Positions 18,050 to 25,821 of a DNA stretch of 39,307 nucleotides are shown piece by piece. The DNA is from Dictyoglomaceae bacterium (GTDB lineage Bacteria > Dictyoglomota > Dictyoglomia > Dictyoglomales > Dictyoglomaceae), in contig JAOADF010000127.1 of the NCBI GenBank assembly GCA_026417425.1, positions 1 through 39,307 on the forward strand, in the 5' to 3' direction. A model generated the notes under the pieces. That model was not told the DNA's origin and ran no database searches. It worked only from the letters and a program-made list of their open reading frames with translations. Within the stretch, counting starts at the first letter, position 1. Every line of letters begins with the position of its first letter. The position numbers were made by a program, and so were the translations under genes.

Positions 18050-18075
18050 CAGAAAGAAGAAATTTATATTATATT
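18046..18075 (+). promoter_or_regulatory. Promoter for rplM-rpsI operon
   Basis: A perfect -35 TTGACA (18046-18051) is followed after 18 bases by TATATT (18070-18075) in a run of TA-rich sequence; other -10 registers nearby (TATTAT at 18067 or 18072) are possible but have poorer spacing. The -35 contains the truA stop codon. Start of transcription would be about 18082, some 20 bases before the rplM ATG, so the leader is short. This is the first convincing promoter after rpsJ. Confidence 0.75.
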
Positions 18076-18103
18076 ATAAAGTCTTAGGAAAGGAGGAGCA
18101 AAA

Positions 18104-18532
18104 ATGTCAACTTATATGGCAAAAAAAGAAGAGATAAAAAGAGAATGGTTTCTAATAGATGCTAAGGGAAAGGTTTTGGGAAGATTGGCTTCTGAAATTG
18201 CTAAAATTTTAAAAGGTAAACATAAGCCTATATATACACCTCATGTGGATACAGGAGATTTTGTAATAGTAATCAATGCTAAGGATGTAGTGTTAACAGG
18301 AAAAAAGGAAAATACTAAAATTTATTTTAGACATTCAGGATATCCTGGAGGTGTAAAAACTTTCACTGCTAAAGAGATGAGAGCCAAATTTCCTGAAAGA
18401 ATTATTTATTTTGCAGTAAAAGGAATGCTTCCTAAAAATTCCTTAGGCAGAAAGATGATTAAAAAACTAAAAATTTATTCTGGACCTGATCATCCTCATC
18501 AAGCTCAACAACCAAAGGTATTAAATATTTAG
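18104..18532 (+). CDS. rplM: 50S ribosomal protein L13
   Basis: L13 (142 aa) is an early 50S assembly protein. Seen: [40 protein letters not shown], the [19 protein letters not shown] loop and the end [19 protein letters not shown] 18104 has the strong Shine-Dalgarno aaggagg (18090-18096); an in-frame ATG five codons later would also keep the conserved core but is too far from it. The pair rplM-rpsI is a standard operon. Confidence 0.97.
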   Translation: MSTYMAKKEEIKREWFLIDAKGKVLGRLASEIAKILKGKHKPIYTPHVDTGDFVIVINAKDVVLTGKKENTKIYFRHSGYPGGVKTFTAKEMRAKFPERIIYFAVKGMLPKNSLGRKMIKKLKIYSGPDHPHQAQQPKVLNI

Positions 18533-18541
18533 GAGGGATAA

Positions 18542-18958
18542 ATGTTGGAAGGGAATCTTCAGGAAAAGAAAATAATTCATGATGTGGGAAGTAGAAAAAC
18601 TGCAAGAGTTAAAGTCTGGCTTCATTATCCGGGTGAAGGTAAGATAATTATAAATAATAAATCTCTTGAAGAGTATTTTGGAGGAAGAGTACTTTTTCAT
18701 GTATTAGCTAAGAAACCTTTAGAAATTACAGGAATTAAAGAACAGATTGACATCATTGCAGATGCTATGGGTGGAGGACCTTCTGCACAAGCTCAGGCCT
18801 TAGCTCATGGTATTGCTAAGGCTCTTACCTCTCTTAATCCAGAATTTAGAAGTGTATTAAAGAGAGAAGGACTTCTGAAGAGAGATCCAAGAGAAAAAGA
18901 AAGAAAAAAATATGGTTTAAAAAGAGCAAGAAGAGCTCCTCAATATTCAAAGCGTTAA
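18542..18958 (+). CDS. rpsI: 30S ribosomal protein S9
   Basis: S9 (138 aa) lies in the 30S head; its C-terminal tail touches the P-site tRNA anticodon. Seen: VGSRKTARVKVWLHYPGEG, IINNKSLEEYFGGR, GGGPSAQAQALAHGIAKALT, LLKRDPREKERKKYGLKRAR and the required end QYSKR. Length is slightly above the usual 130. Shine-Dalgarno taggaggg (18530-18537) sits on the rplM stop codon. Confidence 0.98.
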   Translation: MLEGNLQEKKIIHDVGSRKTARVKVWLHYPGEGKIIINNKSLEEYFGGRVLFHVLAKKPLEITGIKEQIDIIADAMGGGPSAQAQALAHGIAKALTSLNPEFRSVLKREGLLKRDPREKERKKYGLKRARRAPQYSKR

Positions 18959-18960
18959 TT

Positions 18961-19482
18961 ATGGAGTTAAAAGATTATATTATTTCTTTGGCTAAAAAAG
19001 CCATTGAGATATATTTAAAAGAGAAAAGAGTTATGGAACCTCCAGAAGATATACCTTTAGAATTAAAAAGAAGAGGAGGATCCTTTGTTTCTATTCATAC
19101 AAAAACTGGCAAGCTTAGAGGTTGTATAGGGACTATACAACCAACATGTGAAAATTTAGCCCAGGAAATTATACAAAATGCTATAAGTTCTGCTTTTAAA
19201 GATCCAAGGTTTCCACCTGTAAGCTTAGAAGAATTAGAGGATTTGGAGTTTTCTGTAGATATTCTTTCCCCTTTAGAAGAAGTAAAAAATTTAGAGGAAT
19301 TAGATCCAAATAAATTTGGTATTGTAGTAGAGAAAGGATGGAGAAGGGGAGTTCTTTTGCCAGATCTTGAAGGAGTAGACACGGTTGAAAGACAATTAGA
19401 AATTGCATTGGCAAAGGCAGGTATTAATTCTTCAGAAGATTATAAAATTTATAAGTTTACAGTTACTAGATATAAAGAATGA
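18961..19482 (+). CDS. amrA: AMMECR1-domain protein (AmmeMemoRadiSam system protein A)
   Basis: A 173-residue protein that is a single AMMECR1 domain. The family hallmark LRGCIGTIQP lies at about 51-60, followed by FKDPRFPPVSLEELEDLEFS, ILSPLEEV and KFGIVVEKGWRRGVLLPDLE, all typical. The biochemical function is not established; the conserved linkage with a radical SAM protein and often a Memo-family protein suggests joint work on a modification reaction. It starts two bases after rpsI without a Shine-Dalgarno and its stop directly touches the next ATG, so it is read with the ribosomal genes. Confidence 0.93.
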   Translation: MELKDYIISLAKKAIEIYLKEKRVMEPPEDIPLELKRRGGSFVSIHTKTGKLRGCIGTIQPTCENLAQEIIQNAISSAFKDPRFPPVSLEELEDLEFSVDILSPLEEVKNLEELDPNKFGIVVEKGWRRGVLLPDLEGVDTVERQLEIALAKAGINSSEDYKIYKFTVTRYKE

Positions 19483-20481
19483 ATGAAAGAAGCTTTATAT
19501 TACAAAAAATTAGAAGATGAAAAAGTTCAATGTTATCTCTGTCCAAATCATTGTTTAATATCATCAGAAAAAAGAGGAGTATGTGGTGTAAGGGAAAATA
19601 GAAATGGTATTCTATACTCTCTTAATTATAACCTTATAAGCTCTATAGCATTAGATCCTATCGAAAAAAAGCCATTATATCACTTTCATCCAGGGAAATA
19701 TATTTTATCAGTTGGAACTGTAGGTTGTAATTTTAAATGTCCCTATTGTCAGAATTGGGGTATTTCTCAAGTTCTTCCTGAGGAATTAAAACTAGAGAAA
19801 ATTGATAGTATTAAACTAGTTTCAATTGCTAAATCTTATGGATCTTTTGGTATTGCTTATACATATAATGAGCCCTTTATATGGTATGAATTTGTATTAG
19901 AGACCTCCCAAATTGCTAAGGAACAAGATTTAAAAAATGTTTTAGTAACAAATGGTTATATTGAAGAGGAACCTTTTTTAGAATTGGCACCATATATATC
20001 TGCTATGAATATTGATTTGAAAGCTTTTAATCAGGATTTTTACTCTAAATTATGCAATGGAAAATTGAATAAAGTTTTAAATACCATATTGTTGGCTTAC
20101 AAAAAGGGTATTCACATTGAACTTACTACTCTGATTATTCCCACTTGGAACGATAAGGATGAGGAAATTAAAGAGTTAGTTGATTGGATTGCAGATATAG
20201 ATAAAAATATTCCCCTTCATTTTTCTCGATATTTTCCTGCTTATAAATTTAATCTTCCTCCAACATCTTTGGAATTTATGCTAAAAGCTTATTCCATAGC
20301 TAAAGAAAAATTAAATTATGTTTATTTAGGCAATGTGTGGGATTTAGAAACTTCTGCAACTTATTGTCCTAAATGTAAGAATCAACTTATTATAAGAGAT
20401 GGTTATACTATTAAGAAAAATCTTTTAATAAATAACAACTTATGTATCTTTTGTGGGGAGAAGATTTCTATTATAATATAG
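19483..20481 (+). CDS. amrS: AmmeMemoRadiSam system radical SAM enzyme
   Basis: Radical SAM protein (332 aa) related to pyruvate formate-lyase activating enzymes. Seen: an N-terminal Cys group in CYLCPNHC and CGVREN (about 17-40), the iron-sulfur binding CNFKCPYCQNW at about 82-92 (CxxxCxxC), the YTYNEPFIWYEF motif, and LTTLIIPTWNDKDEE. A second C-terminal Cys set, CPKC and later CIFC, is a likely zinc ribbon. The start ATG follows the AmrA stop immediately. No Memo-family gene is in the window. Substrate unknown. Confidence 0.93.
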   Translation: MKEALYYKKLEDEKVQCYLCPNHCLISSEKRGVCGVRENRNGILYSLNYNLISSIALDPIEKKPLYHFHPGKYILSVGTVGCNFKCPYCQNWGISQVLPEELKLEKIDSIKLVSIAKSYGSFGIAYTYNEPFIWYEFVLETSQIAKEQDLKNVLVTNGYIEEEPFLELAPYISAMNIDLKAFNQDFYSKLCNGKLNKVLNTILLAYKKGIHIELTTLIIPTWNDKDEEIKELVDWIADIDKNIPLHFSRYFPAYKFNLPPTSLEFMLKAYSIAKEKLNYVYLGNVWDLETSATYCPKCKNQLIIRDGYTIKKNLLINNNLCIFCGEKISIII

Positions 20482-20490
20482 TATAAATTT

Positions 20491-20889
20491 ATGAAATTCA
20501 AAAAAGCTTTTTATATAATTTTGGGTTTATTATTTTTGATTTTTGGGGGGCATAGTTTTTATCTATGGTGGTTAGATTCTCCCTGGAGAGAGAAATGGAA
20601 AAGGCTTATAGAAAATCCAGATTCTTTCAACTCAAAAATGGTAGAACTTAAAGGAGAAGTTAGAGATCCCTATACTATTGTGGGGACAACAGTTTCAGCA
20701 TATATATTAGAGTTTGAAAATTATAAATATAATGTGATAAGTTTTACTGGTATTCCTGAGGAAAAAAGCAGAATAATTATTAAAGGAAAAGTTAAGAAAG
20801 ATTTTAAAATAGAAACCCTTTTTGAAAATAGAAAATTTATTAAGACTTTTCCTTGGGTGATTATTGAGGAAGAAAGGAGAGATTTATAA
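20491..20889 (+). CDS. Membrane-anchored small protein, possible OB fold
   Basis: Unrecognised protein of 132 aa. Residues about 5-26 form one hydrophobic segment (an N-terminal anchor or signal), followed by a Trp-rich stretch (WWLDSPWREKW). The rest is short beta-rich stretches with KMVELKGEVRDPYTIV and RIIIKGKVKKDF, which look like the strand pattern of an OB-type domain; this is an impression, not a domain hit. The soluble part would face outside the cytoplasm. Its stop shares a base with the glmM ATG (TAATG), so it is cotranscribed with glmM. Confidence 0.6.
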   Translation: MKFKKAFYIILGLLFLIFGGHSFYLWWLDSPWREKWKRLIENPDSFNSKMVELKGEVRDPYTIVGTTVSAYILEFENYKYNVISFTGIPEEKSRIIIKGKVKKDFKIETLFENRKFIKTFPWVIIEEERRDL

Positions 20890-22217
20890 TGAATAAAATC
20901 TTTGGAACTGATGGAATAAGAGGGAAAGTTAATGAGGAATTAACACCAGAATTTGTTCTGAAGCTGGGAAAAGTATTGGCTAGATATTTGGAAGAAGAGA
21001 AGGGGAAGATAGTTATAGGTTATGATACAAGAATTTCAAAAGATATGCTAAATTTTGCTTTACAGTCAGGAATATTATCCATGGGTGTAGATACATTAGA
21101 TGTGGGAATTATTCCTACAGCGGGAATTGCATATCTTGTTAAAAATTTAGAGAGTATATCTGCAGGGATAATGATTTCTGCATCTCATAATCCCGTAGAG
21201 TATAATGGTATTAAAATCTTTGGAAAAAATGGTTTAAAACTTCCAGATAAGGTTGAAGATGAAATAGAAAGATTACTTAGATCTGAATCCCTTTCACATG
21301 TAGAGGGGAAAATAGGAAAAAGAACAGAATTTCCTGAAGGTAAAGATCTTTACAAGGAATTTCTTAAGAGTATTATAGATTTAGATCTGAGAGGATGGAA
21401 GATTTTCTTGGATTGTGCTAATGGTTCTGTTTCTGATATCGCTCCTAAATTATATAGAGAGTTAGGTGCAGAGGTATTCGCTGTAAATCATAATTATGAT
21501 GGTACAAATATAAATAAAGAGTGTGGGGCAGTTTATCCTGAGAAAGGTCTTGAGAATTTTAAGAATTCTGGTGCAACAATTGGATTTACTTTTGATGGGG
21601 ATGGAGATAGGGTTTTTGCTTTTTCCAAAGATTTCTCTATAATTAATGGAGATAAGATTCTTGGAATTATCGCTTTATATTTAAAGAATAAAGATAAGCT
21701 TAAAAAGAATACTATAGTTGGAACAATTATGACAAATTGTGGACTTGAAGAATTTCTTAAAAAACAAAATATTTCTCTTATAAGAGCTAAGGTTGGAGAT
21801 AGATATGTTTTAGAAGAGATATTAAATAATCAACTAAATCTTGGAGGAGAACCTTCAGGGCATGTCATTTTATTTGATTATCTACCTACAGGTGATGGTC
21901 TTTTAACTTCTCTTTTTCTTTTAAAGATTTTAAAAGAAGAGAATGAATCATTAGAAAAGTTAGCCAATTCTATTCCTCAATATCCTCAAATAACTGAAAA
22001 TTTAGCTTTAAATAAAAAATATCCAAAAGAAAAAATAAAAGACTTTGAAGAGTTAGTTAAGGGGGTGATAAAGGAAAATAATATTAGATATATAGTAAGA
22101 TTCTCAGGAACAGAGTCTTCTATTTTAAGAATCACTTTGGAAGGAGATGTTCCTGAAAGCCTTTTAGAGGAACATATGAAAAAAATTAAAAAAGAGATAA
22201 TTTCATTTTTAATTTAA
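20889..22217 (+). CDS. glmM: Phosphoglucosamine mutase
   Basis: Converts glucosamine-6-phosphate to glucosamine-1-phosphate on the way to UDP-GlcNAc, peptidoglycan and lipopolysaccharide (442 aa). Seen: the N-terminal FGTDGIRGKVNEELTPEF, the active-site ISASHNPVEYNGIKIFG with the phosphorylated Ser at 99, the metal loop FDGDGDRVF, sugar-binding GGEPSGHVI, and the phosphate-binding RFSGTESSILRITLE. It precedes glmS, which makes its substrate. The stop codon ends exactly at the glmS ribozyme cleavage site. Confidence 0.97.
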   Translation: MNKIFGTDGIRGKVNEELTPEFVLKLGKVLARYLEEEKGKIVIGYDTRISKDMLNFALQSGILSMGVDTLDVGIIPTAGIAYLVKNLESISAGIMISASHNPVEYNGIKIFGKNGLKLPDKVEDEIERLLRSESLSHVEGKIGKRTEFPEGKDLYKEFLKSIIDLDLRGWKIFLDCANGSVSDIAPKLYRELGAEVFAVNHNYDGTNINKECGAVYPEKGLENFKNSGATIGFTFDGDGDRVFAFSKDFSIINGDKILGIIALYLKNKDKLKKNTIVGTIMTNCGLEEFLKKQNISLIRAKVGDRYVLEEILNNQLNLGGEPSGHVILFDYLPTGDGLLTSLFLLKILKEENESLEKLANSIPQYPQITENLALNKKYPKEKIKDFEELVKGVIKENNIRYIVRFSGTESSILRITLEGDVPESLLEEHMKKIKKEIISFLI

Positions 22218-22368
22218 GCGCCTGGACTTATCCCTTATGGGATAAGTTGACGAGGTGGAGGTTTATCGAGATTTTCGGCGGATGCCTCCAGGTAGTTACT
22301 ACCTACCTTAAAGGAAACTGACAAAACTGGTGGGTGACCATCAGGACAAAAGGTTTCCAGTAGTAAGG
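22218..22368 (+). ncRNA. glmS ribozyme (glucosamine-6-phosphate-responsive self-cleaving RNA)
   Basis: The sequence matches the known glmS ribozyme plan: it opens with GCGCC at 22218, helix P1 is ACTTATCCC/GGGATAAGT (22226-22234 with 22239-22247, loop TTAT), the core GACGAGG is at 22249-22255, a GGAGG/CCTCC helix pairs 22257-22261 with 22285-22289 around TATCGAG and TTCGGCGGATG, and CCTTA/TAAGG (22306-22310 with 22364-22368) plus GGAAAC/GTTTCC close the accessory helices. From known ribozymes, cleavage falls before the G of GCGCC, here between A22217 and G22218. Bound glucosamine-6-phosphate acts as cofactor, so excess GlmS product destroys the glmS mRNA. The 3' limit is approximate. Confidence 0.96.
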
Positions 22369-22380
22369 TGAGTAAGGAAG

Positions 22381-22416
22381 TCTCCTTCTCATAAAAATAA
22401 TATTATGAGGAGGAGA
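22381..22416 (+). promoter_or_regulatory. Hairpin covering the glmS ribosome binding site
   Basis: CTCCTTCTCATAA (22382-22394) pairs with TTATGAGGAGGAG (22403-22415) across an 8-base loop, 13 pairs with one T-G wobble, extendable by T22381-A22416. The 3' arm holds the whole Shine-Dalgarno gaggaggag of glmS, four bases before its ATG. No T-run follows, so it is not a terminator. A weaker competing helix, AAGGA (22374-22378) with TCCTT (22383-22387), would free the site. Seen directly by base pairing; the regulatory role is inferred. Confidence 0.7.
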
Positions 22417-22419
22417 AAT

Positions 22420-24240
22420 ATGTGTGGAATAATTGGTTATGTGGGAAGAAATTTATGTGTACCTTTTATCATAAAGGGATTAAAAATGTTAGAATATAGA
22501 GGATATGATTCCGCAGGAATTGCAACCTTAGTAGATGGAGAAATAAAGATTAAAAAGGTTGTAGGAAAAGTAAAACAGTTGGAAGAGATTGTTGATAGCA
22601 ACGAAAAAAGTTATATCGGTATTGGACATACTCGATGGGCAACCCATGGAGAGCCTACTTTAGATAATGCTCATCCTCATATAGACTGTAATGGGCGTTT
22701 TATTGTGGTTCATAATGGTATAATTGAAAACTACAAAGAATTGAAAGAATATTTGATATCTAAAGGTCATAAATTTAGAAGTCAAACAGATACAGAAGTT
22801 ATAGTACATCTTATAGAGGAATTTTTAGAAGAAAATATTGTTTTTTCCTTTAGAAAAGTAATTGAAAAATTAGAAGGTTCTTTTGCTGTGGTAATATTGG
22901 ATAAAAAGAATTCAAAAACCCTTTACGGAATTAAAAGACAAAGTCCTTTAATAGTTGGAATGGGAGAGGAAGAGGTACTAATTGCTTCTGATATTCCTGC
23001 ACTTTCTACTTGGGTAGATAATTATATTTTTCCTGAAGATGATCAATTAATAATTCTTAATCCTAAAAATGTGGAGATTTATAATCTAAAAAATAATTTA
23101 TATAAAATAGATTTAAAACCAGTTAAAATTCCAAAGGAAAAAATTTCTGTTGATAAAGGTGGGTATTCTCATTATATGTTAAAAGAAATATATGAACAGC
23201 CTGCAGTGTTAAGAGAAATATTTTCTGAAGGGATAGAAAAAAATGAGAATTTTTTCTATTTTAAAGATTTTGAAGAAGATAAGAATTTATGGAAAGAGAT
23301 AAATAAAATATTTGTAGTTGCCTGCGGAACTTCTTATCATGCAGGATATTTTGCAAAATATCTTTGGGAGGAAGAATTACCATATTATGTCGAAGTTGAT
23401 TATTCTTCTGAATTTAGATATAGAAAACCTAAAATAAATGAGAAAACCCTTTTTATTGCAATAAGTCAGTCAGGAGAGACTGCTGATACTATTGCAGCAT
23501 TAAGATTAGCTAGAGAAAAGGGAGCAAAAATTCTTTCTCTAACTAATAATCCACGAAGTACCATTGCAAGAGAAAGTGATTGGAATTTATTTTTAAGGTC
23601 AGGAATAGAAATAGGTGTAGCAGCAACAAAGACTTTTATAGCAGAACTAGCTTTTATTTATCTTTTGAGAGAATACATAAAACAAAAAGTATATGGAGAA
23701 AATGATATAGACTGGGAAAATTTAAGAAAAATACCTATATATATAGAAAAAATTTTATCCGAATCTCATCTAATAAAAGAAATGGCAATTAAATATTCAA
23801 AAATGGAGAATTTTCTTTATATAGCAAGGGGAAAGAATTTTCCATTAATTTTGGAAGGAGCTTTAAAACTTAAAGAAATATCTTATGTTCATGCTGAAGG
23901 AGTTTCCGCAGGAGAAATGAAGCATGGACCTATTGCTTTATTAGATAAAAATACACCAGTCATGGCAATTGCAGTTCAAGATGAAACCTATAATAAAATC
24001 CTTTCGAATTTAGAAGAGGTTAAAGCAAGAAAAGCACCAATTATTGTTATCGCAAGTGAAGAAGATGATAAGATTTTGGATATAGCAAAGGATGTTATAT
24101 ATGTTCCTAAATTTGTTCCAAAATATTATCCTTTTTTCGTGACAATTCCTTTACAGCTTTTTGCTTATTATGTAGCTGACGAATTAAAAAGAGAAATTGA
24201 CCAGCCAAGAAATTTAGCTAAGTCTGTTACGGTGGAGTAG
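22420..24240 (+). CDS. glmS: Glutamine--fructose-6-phosphate aminotransferase (isomerizing)
   Basis: Makes glucosamine-6-phosphate from fructose-6-phosphate and glutamine (606 aa). Seen: the N-terminal glutaminase domain starting MCGIIGYVG with the nucleophile Cys2, EYRGYDSAGI, GHTRWATHGEPT and HNGIIENY, then two SIS sugar domains with CGTSYHAGYFAKY, ISQSGETADT, EGVSAGEMKHGPIAL and the end QPRNLAKSVTVE. I chose ATG 22420, not the in-frame ATG 22405, because Cys2 must become the N-terminal residue and the Shine-Dalgarno lies at 22407-22415. Controlled by the upstream ribozyme and perhaps by the hairpin. Confidence 0.97.
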   Translation: MCGIIGYVGRNLCVPFIIKGLKMLEYRGYDSAGIATLVDGEIKIKKVVGKVKQLEEIVDSNEKSYIGIGHTRWATHGEPTLDNAHPHIDCNGRFIVVHNGIIENYKELKEYLISKGHKFRSQTDTEVIVHLIEEFLEENIVFSFRKVIEKLEGSFAVVILDKKNSKTLYGIKRQSPLIVGMGEEEVLIASDIPALSTWVDNYIFPEDDQLIILNPKNVEIYNLKNNLYKIDLKPVKIPKEKISVDKGGYSHYMLKEIYEQPAVLREIFSEGIEKNENFFYFKDFEEDKNLWKEINKIFVVACGTSYHAGYFAKYLWEEELPYYVEVDYSSEFRYRKPKINEKTLFIAISQSGETADTIAALRLAREKGAKILSLTNNPRSTIARESDWNLFLRSGIEIGVAATKTFIAELAFIYLLREYIKQKVYGENDIDWENLRKIPIYIEKILSESHLIKEMAIKYSKMENFLYIARGKNFPLILEGALKLKEISYVHAEGVSAGEMKHGPIALLDKNTPVMAIAVQDETYNKILSNLEEVKARKAPIIVIASEEDDKILDIAKDVIYVPKFVPKYYPFFVTIPLQLFAYYVADELKREIDQPRNLAKSVTVE

Positions 24241-24243
24241 TAT

Positions 24244-24630
24244 ATGGAAGAGAATTTGAAAATAATTGGTGTTGGCTTAGATATCATAGAAATTGATAGA
24301 GTAAGGGAAATAGTTATGAAATATAAAAATTTCTTAGAAAGAATATTCTCTGTTGAAGAAAGAAAACAGATAAATACTAAAAAGGATATATTTCCATCCA
24401 CTGCTGCAAGATTTTCTGCGAAGGAGGCATTCATTAAGGCATTGGGGGGAAGATTTAATGGCTGGTGCTGGAAGGATGTGGAAGTATTAACAGGAATAAA
24501 TGGAAAACCAGAGATAAGATTAAAGAATAAAGCCTTAGAGGAGGCAGTAAGAAGAGGAATTAAAGATATTAAGGTTAGTTTATCTCACTCTAATAAATAT
24601 GCTGTAGCGGTAGTTATAATATTAGGATAG
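24244..24630 (+). CDS. acpS: Holo-[acyl-carrier-protein] synthase
   Basis: Transfers phosphopantetheine from CoA to acyl carrier protein (128 aa). Seen: GVGLDIIEIDRV with the metal-binding Asp near the N-terminus, FLERIFSVEE, and FSAKEAFIKALGG with the second metal-binding Glu, then a GKPEIRLKNKALE strand and VSLSHSNKYAVAVVIIL. Length is normal for the single-domain AcpS type. It starts three bases after the glmS stop and has only a weak Shine-Dalgarno. Confidence 0.95.
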   Translation: MEENLKIIGVGLDIIEIDRVREIVMKYKNFLERIFSVEERKQINTKKDIFPSTAARFSAKEAFIKALGGRFNGWCWKDVEVLTGINGKPEIRLKNKALEEAVRRGIKDIKVSLSHSNKYAVAVVIILG

Positions 24631-24640
24631 GAGGAATTAT

Positions 24641-25567
24641 ATGAAGGAAAGTCCATTGGAAAATTTAAGAAAAAAACTGGAAGATATTAGAAAAATTATA
24701 GGAGATATAATTGTTCCTAATTCTATAAAACTACAAGAAAAATGTGAGAAGTTTATAATTCTTAGACAGGAGATACAAGATTTAATTGAGGAATTAAATA
24801 AATTAAAAGTACCTATAGAGCCCGAGCTAGTTCGAATTAAAGAAATAGATTCTTTAGTTAAATCAAACTTGAAAGTATTTGATAAAGGACTAAAAAATTC
24901 TTTATTAATCTCAAAAGCATCCTCTTATCCTAAGGAATACTGGTGGTGGCATATATTAGAAATAGTTGCATTAGAAAGAAGAAGAAAATTGAGAAAAATT
25001 TTAATATATACAAGTTTATTAGGGGCTATTTTAATTGGTATAATTTTATTCTTTACCTTTTATAAAACTCCAGAAGAAGAATTTTTAAATGCATTATCTT
25101 CTGTAGACAAGTTAATAGAAGAAAAAAACTATGAAAAGGCAGAAATTGAGGTTAAAAAACTTACCGAAAAATATCCAAATAGAATGGAAATTTGGCTAAA
25201 ACTTGGAATAATTCAAGAGAAAAGAGGTTTTTCCTATTATATTTCAGCTTTTAACAGAGCTAAAAATTTATGTAAAAGTGAAGATGAATTCTATATGAAT
25301 AGAGCTATGGAATATTTTAGAATCAGAGAATTTAAGAAGGCAGAAAAGGATATAAATGAAATTTTAAGAAAAAATAAAGAAAATCCCCAAGCTTTGTATA
25401 TTTTGGGATCTATATTTGAAGAGGAAGGGAAATTATTTGATGCATTAAATGTCTTTAAGAAGATTGAGTCCTTGGGTGATAAAGTGGAACCTCAGCTAAT
25501 GGCTATGACAAAGGTCCGTATAGGTTTATTAATGCAAAAAATTCCATCCACAATTCCCTTAAAGTAG
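24641..25567 (+). CDS. TPR-repeat membrane protein of unknown function
   Basis: 308 aa, not recognised as a named family. Residues 1-85 are rich in charged helices with heptad character (possible coiled coil), about 119-140 form one strong membrane segment (YTSLLGAILIGIILFF), and about 145-300 show tetratricopeptide-like helix pairs, for example KNYEKAEIEVKKLTEKYPNR, EFKKAEKDINEILRKNKENP QALYILG and GKLFDALNVFKKIESLG. By the positive flank KLRK before the segment the coil is likely cytoplasmic and the TPR part outside, so a scaffold role in the envelope is possible. A Shine-Dalgarno (taggagga) supports the start. Confidence 0.8.
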   Translation: MKESPLENLRKKLEDIRKIIGDIIVPNSIKLQEKCEKFIILRQEIQDLIEELNKLKVPIEPELVRIKEIDSLVKSNLKVFDKGLKNSLLISKASSYPKEYWWWHILEIVALERRRKLRKILIYTSLLGAILIGIILFFTFYKTPEEEFLNALSSVDKLIEEKNYEKAEIEVKKLTEKYPNRMEIWLKLGIIQEKRGFSYYISAFNRAKNLCKSEDEFYMNRAMEYFRIREFKKAEKDINEILRKNKENPQALYILGSIFEEEGKLFDALNVFKKIESLGDKVEPQLMAMTKVRIGLLMQKIPSTIPLK

Positions 25568-25581
25568 TTTAGAGAATGAAC

Positions 25582-25610
25582 TTGAAAAAAAACTTAAAAA
25601 ATGCTATATA
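25582..25610 (+). promoter_or_regulatory. Promoter of the 6S RNA gene
   Basis: TTGAAA (25582-25587), a 17-base spacer and TATATA (25605-25610) preceded by TGC, which makes an extended -10. The predicted start of transcription is about 25617, six bases before the closing helix of the 6S RNA begins. The spacer is A-rich. Confidence 0.8.
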
Positions 25611-25616
25611 TGAAAT

Positions 25617-25798
25617 AGAGAGCCCTGCTGTGTGCGTGATGCGAACGTGTCCTTGGCTCAACACCTTTTCTAAGTAAGCCAATATCCTATTTGGGATTGC
25701 GGCTCTTATGAGCTACATAACCAAAATAGGTGAGGCTTAAAAAGTGTGAGGAAGAGGGCGCAAAGGCATGTAGCGTTACGGCACAGCGGGGATTTTTT
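25617..25798 (+). ncRNA. ssrS: 6S RNA
   Basis: About 180 bases with the rod-like fold of 6S RNA, the regulator that binds housekeeping RNA polymerase by mimicking an open promoter. Pairings found by eye: closing stem CCCTGCTGTG/CACAGCGGGG (25623-25632 with 25782-25791), then CGTGATGC/GCGTTACG (25635-25642 with 25773-25780), ACGTGTC with GGCATGT, then beyond an internal bubble CTCA..CACCTTTT with AAAA..GTGTGAG, TAAGCC/GGCTTA and CCTATTTGG/CCAAAATAGG with a final GGCTC-TTAT-GAGCT hairpin. The CCTTGGCTCAACACC stretch resembles the conserved bubble flank. Six T (25793-25798) follow the closing stem and may mark the 3' end. Confidence 0.85.
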
Positions 25799-25821
25799 AA
25801 TAATAATTTAAAATTTTAAAG

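Noticed and set aside
22226..22247. Perfect 9-pair hairpin ACTTATCCC-TTAT-GGGATAAGT as a terminator of glmM
   Set aside because: No T-run follows, and it is helix P1 of the glmS ribozyme.
25691..25719. TTGGGA and TACATA inside the 6S RNA as a promoter for alaS
   Set aside because: Only four and three of six bases match, and both lie in pairing arms of the 6S RNA.
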